DNA of 64,000 bases from Diprion similis (lineage: Eukaryota > Arthropoda > Insecta > Hymenoptera > Diprionidae), in NCBI RefSeq assembly GCF_021155765.1, contig NC_060112.1:26502001-26566000 (forward strand), written 5' to 3'. The translations under genes were made by a program, and so were the position numbers. The notes beneath the pieces were generated by a model that was not told the origin of the DNA, made no database searches, and saw nothing but the letters and a program-made list of their open reading frames with translations. Position 1 is the stretch's first letter. Each line of letters begins with the position of its first letter. This document shows positions 54,531 to 64,000 of this stretch, piece by piece.

Positions 54531-54840
54531 AGCTGCACGCGTCGGCTTCTCCTCTCGGTGGGGACGAGATGTCGAAGAATGAAGCTCCGCCCCCGAAGGC
54601 ATCCTCTCCTCCACCTCGTAAATTCCCCCACGCTGTTCCACCGGGTCTCGATGCTTGCGGCTGCCGAGACGTCGACTCGCAATCTTCGCCGAGTTAGAAT
54701 TGACGTCGGTTGTTTGCGTCGCTCCGAGCTTTTTCTCGCACTCTCGAGTTGTTGGCCGCGTTTTTTGAATCCGCGCGCCGCCGTCGCTGCAGCGAAGACT
54801 TCCGGTTCACACCTGCGGTAATCTTCGTACGATAATGGAA
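54530..54840. promoter_or_regulatory. GC- and CpG-rich island B
   Basis: A second GC-rich block. A 193-codon minus ORF (54434-55015) and an 87-codon plus ORF (54558-54821) overlap here, which argues that neither is proven. An ACC|TGCGGTAATC context near 54810 could be a splice donor for a plus-strand 5' exon. The role is unknown. Confidence 0.3.
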
Positions 54841-57342
54841 TTCCAACGCCTCGTAGTGTAGACAAAGTTTTTATGCACTTAAATATTGTGCTCGTAGTTG
54901 GTGCGCAACAGTGCGCTTTGTTGTTATTATTATTGTTATAATTCGTGCTGGGAGGGGGAGAAAAGTTTTGGGAAGAGGGATTTTTCGAGTGGATTTTTAG
55001 TGCCTCGCGGGACAAGAATTATCCTCTTCTATTCTCCAAGTTAATCACGGCTGAAAAAAGGATCGAGGATTTTCTGGCTATGACTCGCCGGATATTTTAT
55101 ACCGAGGTAATAAATTCATGATCTATAGTGACTCAAATTTTACCGCCCTTGATTATACCGATCGCCGATCGAGAGCCATGCGAGGCTAAAGATCGAGACG
55201 TGCGTGCGTGATCTGATTTCTCGCGCGCCATGCGACGGCCGCAAATCGTACGATCGATCATTCGTCGTATTCGCCATTATAGCTCATGCAACAAGCGAAT
55301 CGAACGGATTAATTAAACGCATCAAATATATGCGAAATGCTTTAACGAATGTGGCAAAAGTCGATTTTTTTTTTCAACAATCTAACTTAGATCTATACAT
55401 GAAAATCGCGCGAAGCGACCGTCGATCAGCGTCGATCCGCTATGCAGGCAGGATTCGGAATTATCATACTTTGCAATTTAATTGTAATACGACACGATTC
55501 TTCGTCCCAAATTTGATCAGTTTTTGCTTTCCTCCAATCTGTACGATTTTCTTTTCGTAGAAAAATTTTTGATCCTTCTGAAGTGAGACACTCCATCTGC
55601 AACGTGTATAATACGCAATCGGTTTGTTATAATTGTGAACTTTATAAATCGGCAAAATTTTACAGATGACGGTATTACTATCATTAGTATTGTAATTATA
55701 CAAAAATTTGCTCAGCTTCAAATTATTTTTCACTATACAAACTACAGAACTGTTCTCGTTCCACGACCGAGTGCAGGTGATGAGATCGTGAAAATTGCAA
55801 ATGCCGTTTTTGTTCAACCGCAATTTTCTGGCCGCCTCGCCGGCACGAAGAAGCGTGAAAACAACAGCGATTTCGTACATGCAAATTAAAATTATGACGT
55901 TATAACAATAATAAATTTTTCACGAGTCCCCGTATGCATATTTATACTTATTATAGGTTCACATGCATTCGCATTGCTTTGTTCGAGATTCTGCAAAGCT
56001 CCGCAAAGTTCGCCATCGTATACCTACAATTTCAATAAAAATAAAAATTCAATTTGTAACGGGAATATTTTGACGTTTTATAGTCTTACGCAGATTTCAA
56101 TCGTGTATAATTAATTATGATGTCTGGCAAGAGCTTAGAATTTATAATATTTGAATCAACACAGTTGCATAGAGTGACGTTTAATTTACATCGCATACAA
56201 TATATTCCCTGCTTCTAAAATTGGTCAACTCGATTTACGTTGATTTTCACAAGTCTGATCAACTTTAGAATTACGATCGTTGAAAAATGAAAAGATTTCA
56301 ATTTCTTTCGAAGAAAGCATATCGCGCGTATAATTAAATCCATATTGCGTACGCTGCAGTTCTGTACGTCGGATTTAATTGGTGCGGCATAGTGGAGCCG
56401 TCGCATCGATTGGATTTCTCGATTCATTCGTCACGGCAAATGCGAGAAAAGTTATTTATTACTGTCGGTGTATATGTATCGAAGGAGTGATCGGTATTAA
56501 AATCTTGGCTCTTATCGGATGAATTTATATTTATTTGTATTTTATTTATTTATTTCTGCCAGATAGTACGATTGTTGAACATAAAGAAATATTTAATTTT
56601 AACACCTGTTCATAGGACCAGCATGTGAAAGAAATCTACATCACATTTAGTAACTAGATTATTATAGACAGTTAAAATAGGAATAGAAGGTTGAAAAAAC
56701 ATTAGATGCCTCTACTATTCAATAAAATAATAAGATTAGACACTCTCTCCCGGTAAAACTCAACCTATAATATCATAAACTCTAAAAAAATCGTATAATG
56801 TGAAAACTTTCGAAACCGGGATCTGATTTTCGATCGCCTTTTTTCCGCTTCCGCCTCCGTCGTTTGTAGAAATTTATTAGAGGTGCGGGGTCGCGTTAGT
56901 TTTGGCATCTCTGCCATGCCTCGACCTATCGTCGTAAAGTTTATGACGCGTCTAGGCTGCGTACGACACGTGAGTTAGAAAGCATTTAGGCTTTCAATGA
57001 GACCGAGTATCGTGGTTAGATGCACGAATATCCATTAGGTATAAAGTTGGAAAAAAAATGTCCCAGGAGGTCAACTAAAATTTTTGGGTCGATTTAACCA
57101 TTTTTTAACGTATTAATTACTAAGTCTAAAACCTGAAAATTACATATTAAACGTTGATATGGCAATTTGGATGTTAAAATCACAAGAATTTCTGTCATAT
57201 TTACTAACAGAAATGTAACAAATCACACAAATATAAATATCTGCTGGGATATGCTACATGACATGTATAATTATTGTTTAGAAATAAAAGTTATTTTTTT
57301 TTTGCATCAATTAAGCTATGCGCATAATGTATGTATACTTGG
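54841..57342. other. Gene-poor spacer
   Basis: About 2.5 kb of AT-rich DNA with CG-rich patches near 55150-55270 and 56820-56970. I see no gene, RNA gene or repeat that I can support. Confidence 0.45.
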
Positions 57343-58289
57343 GGTCATTGATTCTGAGACGGCTAATTTCTTGGACAAGTCCGTTAGGTTGGCAATGCAG
57401 ATTCAGCCCGTAGCGCCACAGCCGACCGGCCGCGAAACAGGTTCAATGTTTTTTAAACATAACCTAACCCATGACCGTCGAATTTTGTATTTTTCAGTCA
57501 CATTATCTTTGTAAATATATAATATAACCTATGATTGTCCAATTTTGAATTTTTGTGTCAGATTATCTTTGTAAATATATAATATAACCTATGATTGTCC
57601 AATTTTGAATTTTTGTGTCAGATTATCTTTGTAAATATATGAGATAACCTATGAACGCGAAATTCGGTATTTTTGGGTTAGATTCGACGGTCAGGGGTTA
57701 GGTTATGTTTACAATGATTTGCTGTTAATCGGCAATGACGCTGGGACTAATTCTCGCATTGCAACGTTGCCTAACCTAAAAAAATTGGTGTCGGTTCAAA
57801 GAAAAAAGAAATGTTTGCTTTCCTGCTAGTATAAAAATTGTCGATTAAGCAGGAATCTAAAGAAAATCTGAAGATCTTTGACGAAATCTCAAGACTGATA
57901 GCGAAATTAAAAAATAATCGTCTCTGAAACCAAAACAACAGCGTAAATATCAACCTATTGTGAGGTTCCTAAGAAGATATGCACAAATTACATAGCGTCT
58001 GAAATTTTCAAACGCACTTATTTGACCAGTTGGTGGTCCCAAATATTGAAAATACAAAGATATTGTATAAGTAAAGGTTTTGAATATCTTTATAGTAACA
58101 ATTCGGATTGTAGGATATAAATCTATCTGTCTTACCTCGTCCGGTAATTATCATTATACATAAATCAGAAATCTGAAAAATTGTTTTGGCGCCATTTAGA
58201 GAAATATCCGTCTGATAGGTTGGTAAATATACTCCATTACCAACGTAACCGACTTGTCCAGAAATTAGCTGTCTCAGAATCACTGACCC
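57343..58289. mobile_element. Inverted-repeat-bounded non-autonomous element (about 0.95 kb)
   Basis: The left arm 57343-57397 and the right arm 58235-58289 are reverse complements over about 55 bp with only a handful of differences (shared cores TGATTCTGAGAC, GCTAATTTC, TGGACAAGTC, GTTGG). Outside the arms both sides run into ATGTATGTA-type sequence. The interior has no transposase ORF but carries an inner inverted repeat and a 60-bp tandem array. This is the structure of a foldback- or MITE-type DNA transposon; target duplications are not clear. Confidence 0.65.
57455..57710. repeat. 60-bp tandem array enclosed by 30-bp inverted repeats
   Basis: Three near-identical 60-bp units (57481-57540, 57541-57600, 57601-57660), with diverged partial units at each side. 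The array is flanked by arms at 57455-57484 and 57681-57710, which are reverse complements over 30 bp with about two mismatches (AAACATAACCTAACCC core). It is nested inside the larger inverted-repeat element. Confidence 0.85.
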
Positions 58290-58295
58290 GAGGTG

Positions 58296-58320
58296 TACAT
58301 ACATACATACATACATACAT
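58296..58320. repeat. (ACAT)n microsatellite
   Basis: Six ACAT units directly outside the right arm of the inverted-repeat element. Confidence 0.9.
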
Positions 58321-59229
58321 CTGTAACACGTATATATATACAACGCTGATAATGTCACAGAACTCGAGGAGGATAATGACTCCTCTGCATGACGAATGCT
58401 CGTAAGTATGTATAATCAAAACCTAGATGGTTATATGCATATAATAATTAAAGTTTTACTGGCGGGCGGTTCGTCAATGAATTGGCTTGTATAAATTGTT
58501 CCAATATCGAAGTATAGGCACAAGAATTCGTCCGCCCTCATATCCCTCGAGGACGATATACGTATTATTATATATTATACTCAACCCGAGAGGATTGATA
58601 TTATAGTCAAATAATTTGTTTAAAGAAACTTTGGTTAAAATCGGACTTGAATTCTTGTGTCGAATAGAGAATTCCCTTTGCAGCGAATCATTATTATTTC
58701 ATTCAGAATAAGACTAACATACAATTCTGTCGTGATTCTGTACAATACCTGCACCAAGATACTTTTTTTTTTTTACTAACTTTGATAGAGTTAAATATTC
58801 GATTTCTTAAGATTTTCCTGTTATTGATCGTGATCAACAACAACAGCATGAATATCGAATTAACTATCATAGGAAAAAAATTTCGTTTCAGAGATTTTGT
58901 TAAGCGAGCAGTTTTCTCAACAACATAAACGATCGTGGAGTGAAATGCGGGTCGAATCCACTATATTTTAGATTATTCACAATTTAAAATCAGTTTAATT
59001 ACACTGTTAATTCTAGTATAATTTCACAGTGGCGCCTACGCAGGTTTGGGAAAATTGTCGTAGGCTAAGAATATACGGTGATAAAATGTCGAAGTAGTTA
59101 CGATCGATTATCGACTCTCGACATTTGCAACAAGCATAATAAAAATTTGTCGAAAATTATGCTGCATGAAAAGCTCGTCGAGGTTAGCCCCGCCTTGATT
59201 CAGATCGAACAACGAGTTTTGGATATAAT
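58321..59229. other. Spacer between the inverted-repeat element and GC-rich island C
   Basis: About 0.9 kb of AT-rich sequence with a T-run near 58764. No gene is seen. Confidence 0.45.
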
Positions 59230-59680
59230 CAGGGCTAGTTGCGGAGAAATTTACGAGTCCGACGGCCCGGTGCGGGACCAAAAAGCGTCGCGACGGTGCA
59301 ACAGGCCGGCGGAAGTGTCGACGTCTCCCTCGGGAGCAGCAGCTCGCTTCCCCTTTCCTCCCCTTCGAGCGTCTAAGTGCTCAGCTGTTGGATACTTGTC
59401 ATTGGGATTGCAGCGGCGGCGCTTTTTGGACGTGCAGCAGCGACAGAAACCCGGGAGCCCCGAGCCGTGTGTCACTGTCATTTAAAACACATTAAACCCA
59501 CGTTTCGATACACGCGCTGTCTGAATTGCCGCCCTTCAACCCCCGCCGCAACGGCTTGAAGCTTCGCAGTCTCGCCTTACCTTCGTCCCTGCCTTCCTCC
59601 CCCTCCTCTTTTCCCTCTAACTCCCAGGGAACGGAATCCTCCCGTTGGACTGCACAAGGAATCCCCGGGGAATCCCGTGT
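59230..59680. promoter_or_regulatory. GC- and CpG-rich island C
   Basis: The longest GC-rich block of the right half, with a GGCGGCGGC motif and pyrimidine-rich CCTCCCC stretches. ORFs on both strands overlap (plus 59078-59485, minus 59251-59481), so coding is unproven. It could be a promoter or 5' UTR exon of a gene lying to the right. Confidence 0.3.
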
Positions 59681-62188
59681 TCTTCTCCCAATGGCTTAGA
59701 CATATTATAACCATACTTTTTTACCTATAATACCGCAAGGACTGTAATTTGTTCGACACAGCCGTAACTGCCTTCGGAAATCGCATTTCGACTCCATCAT
59801 CGGTTTCTGTATATATATATCATGTAAAGAAATATGACGAGGCTTATATTCACCTCACCATATTTCTTCTCCATTCCCAAATTTAAAATTTCGCCGCTCA
59901 ACAATGAACGTTCCTGGCCTCTTCACGGTCAATAGCACATGCGAGTAAACATGAGCGAATATAGACGAGAGAATGCCGAGAGCATGTGATAAGCCAGTAC
60001 ATAAGCTGTTATCAGTGGAATCGCAAACGGCAGAACGAGAGGAATATAAGCTGTAAATGTCGTTTCTCCATTTACAGGTAATATTATTTAATAGAATATA
60101 AGTACATAATGTAAAAAAGTAATGTAATGTAGTGGTGTACGAACCGATAAACTTCATTTACAGAGAAACTCATCGCAGCTTCGATAATATTCAAAAAGGA
60201 ACATTATATATATGTATATATTTTTTTTTTGAACACGCATCAAAATTTTGGTGAGAATCTGAAATGGAATATCTCATCGTCAGCAAAATACGAGCTCTTA
60301 ATATCGATTCATAGACGTGTTTATTTTATTATTTCCATTTTCCATTTAAAGAACACGCAAAAAAAAAAAAAAATAATGGAAATTTTTTTAATTTTATGCT
60401 CTCGCAAAACGGCTTATAAACTATTTAAATACAGATTCTCGTAGCAAATTTCACGTTCTATGAAAAAGTATTAAGGAAAATGACTCAATGTTTGTAGGCT
60501 CTGTTTTCTAACTGCACGCATTTCAAATTTTCCGCCTTTTCACATGCGCTGTAAGTAGATTTGGAGACTTCGTTTCGTTTCATGGTTTTCACTGAAGCCT
60601 GTACTGTTCTTTCCAACTTTCAATATTTATAATATCTATTAAATGGTATCAATTCTGTGAATTTTTCCTCCAAACTTGACATATAAGCTATGACAGATGT
60701 CTTATTTTTTCTCATCTTTTAACCGGAAACAAGGAATCTGAAAAAATTTGTCACTGTACGAATCGTGTTCGAAGAACTTCGCGTCATGCCATTTTTTCAA
60801 ACCTCATTATGAAATCGGTATAATCGCGGCTGAAACACGTCGTTATATTTATTCGTAATATAAAATTATGATGTTTGTTGTACACAGGCGCAAAGCTTAC
60901 CGAAGCATCGCCTTACAAATTTGAATAACACGTGTAATAAAGATAGTAAAAATATTACTGCCCCGTGGAGATTGTGCTTGGAACTTTTCAAGCGTCTCGT
61001 TCACCCTAATGTTACACCCAGAGAGTTGAGCTGTAAAAAACTTTACGAGAATATATAAACGTAGCAGGAATTACAGCTCGTGTAGTATAAAATCATGAGA
61101 CATGAGTTAAGTTATGCGTGAAATATGGTAATTTGATATTACACATATTGAAACATGTCCTCATGACGTCAGAGCCTGGTTGGCGACGCCATTTTATCAC
61201 CACATAACCTAAGTTTTTAATTTTAATCCAGGCAACCGTTATAATTCTTGGTGGGCTTTCAAATTACGTTTGTCACATAAATTAATTAAACATAATCAAT
61301 AATATACCTGTTCCACTATCCATACGCGAAAAAACACGATCAACGATCAGCCGTCAGCCTGGTTGCATTAGTTTTATTTTTTTCCACCAGATGACGCATT
61401 GCAAAGTGACAATCTCAATACCGAAAACACGATATTGGTTTGATAAAAAATATCACGTGACCTGAAAGGCGATTCACTCATTTGCCACTAAATTACAGGA
61501 TATTTTTGTTTTGTACTCGTGTTTCAGACCGGCGAACGACGCGGATGCGAAAATCGCAATTGATCGTGAGCTGCAGACCTCTTCGAACTTTAAGGAAACT
61601 AGGAGAACACCGAAGGACATCGAATTGTGCAAATGAACCGTAAACCGGCGCAGAGAATCGAATCTCTACGTTCTGTGAAACGTATGCGAAGATTCTATTT
61701 TCGTGGGCAGCAGCTAATCCACCGGCCGAAATCGCTACCCAAGGATCATCGACAGGTCTTCATACATTCCCGAATTCACCACGTGCTGCGGATGAGACGT
61801 GAAAACGGTGCAAATCTGTCAGAACAGAGCAACGATCCGGAGTTGTGCGGCTATTTTTATTCCGCATCTAAATAATGGTGTGAATATCTTGCGATTGCTT
61901 ATAATTCTTCCACAATTAGTCGTCAAAGAAGAATATTTAGTTGTCTCTACCGTAGTTGTCGAAAAATCGTGCGAATTATCGGTTAGTCTGAATTCTTTTT
62001 TGTTTGTTTAAATCGTACGACGTGCGGTGTAAAGTTTGCAAGTGTTTAATAAAGCCAAGGATGAAAATTAAAATTTCAAGTGTAGAATTTCTGCACAAAT
62101 AAACTCCTCGCTCCTCGAAAGTGTGAATTAGAAGAACTTCAGTGCGCGTGTGAAAACGTTACTTATCAGGGTGAAAATAGTAAGGAGG
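59681..62188. other. Gene-poor spacer
   Basis: About 2.5 kb, AT-rich, with an A-run near 60360. The small plus ORF 61627-61875 begins downstream of a TTTCAG|ACC acceptor-like site near 61528 but shows no recognisable domain. Confidence 0.4.
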
Positions 62189-62189
62189 G

Positions 62190-62230
62190 AAGGAAAAGAA
62201 AGGAAAGGAAAGGAAAGGAAAGGAAAGGAG
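62190..62230. repeat. (AGGAA)n purine microsatellite
   Basis: About 40 bp of AGGAA/GGAAA units. Confidence 0.9.
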
Positions 62231-62246
62231 GAGAAAATAGTTTGAG

Positions 62247-62413
62247 GCATATCTGCAAGGGTGCGAGAGGAATCGGTTGCAGTGGAGGGCCTGGCTGCTT
62301 ACTGGGGCGACGTTGTTCATCAGCACCGCGTCAATGCAATATTTATGAACTACGGACTGCATTCGGTCGCCGACAGGACGAGGATGGTGTCCCACCTGAT
62401 TCCGGTGTCGGGG
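62247..62413 (+). CDS. Candidate unassigned coding exon
   Basis: An open frame of about 55 codons ends at a strong GG|GTGAGT donor. Third positions are mostly G or C and the translation looks protein-like, for example AAYWGDVVHQHRVNAIFMNY. The upstream AG at 62245-62246 follows a purine-rich repeat and is a poor acceptor; alternatives are the AG at 62282-62283 or a start at the internal ATG near 62345. I do not recognise the protein, and no partner exon is found in the window; the rest would lie to the right. Confidence 0.35.
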
Positions 62414-64000
62414 GTGAGTTTGAAACTCCATTCGTTCCATTTTCTCGTTTCTCTCTATCTCTTCGACCCTAGAAAATTCGTCTAAAATTATTATTTCCTT
62501 CAATGCGTTACCGATTTTCATACCAATTCCTGACTCGAAGCTTGCAGCCATTTGGTCGTGTTAGAATAACGTAAAGCCTTGACATGAATGGCGATGGTTT
62601 AAGCAGTGTAAGCGAGCGCTGCAGTGACGCTAGTTACTCTTCGGTAAAGATAAGAGGGAATGATAGAAAAGGGAAAAAAGGAGAATAAATATCGCGTGTA
62701 TGAGTGGGGAGGGGAAAAAAACGAACCTTGAACTACTTTTCTATTACTGAAGTGTAATATTATTATCGCTGGTATTATTCAATATTCATTATGGAAATAA
62801 ACGTACAAATTACCTTATTTATGACATAAATGTAACAATACATGACCAATTATTGTACAGGTCCAACATCGATCGGGTCATATCTTGCAATTTTTCAGTT
62901 CTCCGTGGTTTTCGATTCATGTATTTACAGGTAATACAATCACGATACAGAATATAATCGTAACGCGATGTGTAGTGATTAGCGGGAAAGTCGAACGCGC
63001 GATAAGTAATAATTCTTGAAACTTGTATCGTACAATAATTGATCGGTAATTATTAATACAACGATCGAGTATATACAACCTGCCCCTACGATATACCTCT
63101 ATTATTGAAAATGATATACTTTTTTATTTTACTTTGTTAGAGTATAGAGGGGAGGGGGGGGGGGCTCTAATCTGCAAGTGTGTATTTATCGCAAATAAAT
63201 TTTTTAACTGTTGACCCTTCAACTTATAACAAATAACTTGGAGTAAAAAATGCAACAATCCTGGTATTGTGCAATTAATTACATCCAATTATATTAAAAA
63301 TAATATGTTGTAGATTTTTTTTTTATTTCTACATCTATAAAACAGCGTATAATCGTTAATCATACTCTATCGGGATAAATTGGCCAAATTGAACTACTGG
63401 ATCGTCTTGTGAAAAAAAGGAAAAAAATTTATATATTTAATATAACGAATGTGTCCGTGTACGGATGAGATGTGGCGTGCCAAAATAACGATAAGTTACA
63501 TTAAGTTATACGGACGTGGTACATACTAATATATATGTTACAACGGCGTTGTATGAATATACGTAGGATAAAGTGGCGATATAATAAACGCGGATGATAA
63601 ACCGTGGCAACAAGTGTCGACTTCAGAAAGGCGCACTATATATATATCCGAAGAACTGGCTGATTATCAATGATCCACAACGATCTCAGGGACCGACACG
63701 CGTGTGTTGATTATAATGCGGCTATGTCAGATTTTATCAGAGTTTAACGAAACGTTCAAATTACAAGCTGGCCAGATTCCTTGGAAATTAAGTTGGCAGA
63801 ATAGGGTTGGAACTGGAGAAAGTGAAGCTTCAGGGGGGGTACAGCTTGGACCGTCTAAAATCATACGTATTTTTAGGAGTTTTTTTTCTTTTTTTTTAAG
63901 AAAATGAAAACACTTGGAGCAATTTGAGTTTTAGGACTTTCTTATTTATAGTTTCAAGAATATTTTAGAATTTTTTTATTGAAATTAATAACAAAATGGT
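62414..64000. other. Right-edge non-genic region
   Basis: About 1.6 kb of AT-rich sequence with a G-run at 63154-63164 and T-runs near 63315 and 63880. If the exon candidate at 62247-62413 is real, this is its intron. Nothing else is supported. Confidence 0.45.

Noticed and set aside
54434-55015. 193-codon minus-strand ORF with a poly-Asn run
   Set aside because: It overlaps a CpG-rich block with other open frames on both strands, and the Asn run is a trinucleotide repeat. No domain; kept only as island B.
62159-62551. 130-codon minus ORF
   Set aside because: Its C-terminal part is an antisense reading of a purine microsatellite and of the exon candidate on the plus strand; no homology recognised.

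Overview
The window looks like a nuclear chromosome segment of an insect. Every recognisable gene is split by short GT-AG introns, the DNA is AT-rich, and one gene is the arthropod eye-type G-protein beta subunit (Gbeta76C class). My guess is a hymenopteran such as a sawfly, but the order is inference. There is no bacterial, phage or CRISPR content.

Positions 1-47150 are gene-dense. From left to right: the 5' part of a procollagen lysyl hydroxylase gene (PLOD, minus, running off the left edge); a small two-exon gene for a putative secreted protein (minus) just upstream of PLOD; a visual G-beta gene (plus); a 17-exon NEURL4-like gene (minus) with an apparent one-base frameshift in its fifth neuralized repeat; PIGA, the catalytic subunit of the first step of GPI-anchor synthesis (plus); GIGYF, a 15-exon translational repressor gene (minus); TAF10 (minus); a C1orf50-type DUF2452 gene (plus); and DNAJC11 (minus). 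I rebuilt exon chains by checking splice sites and phase. All chains close in frame except NEURL4, whose summed exons leave one extra base.

The layout alternates divergent pairs (secreted gene/G-beta, NEURL4/PIGA, TAF10/C1orf50-like), which probably share promoter regions, with convergent pairs (G-beta/NEURL4, PIGA/GIGYF, C1orf50-like/DNAJC11). Most are housekeeping genes of unrelated pathways, so the clustering looks like compact genome organisation and not a functional cluster.

Positions 47150-64000 hold no gene I can confirm. The stretch contains three GC-rich islands, one coding-like stretch with a good splice donor near 62247-62413, a complex inverted-repeat element (57343-58289) that encloses a 60-bp tandem array, and simple repeats. 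Non-autonomous transposon candidates elsewhere are a pogo/Tigger-like element with TA duplications (10255-10619), a foldback element in PLOD intron 1 (2842-3003), and a short TTAA-bounded piece in DNAJC11 intron 1 (46605-46696).
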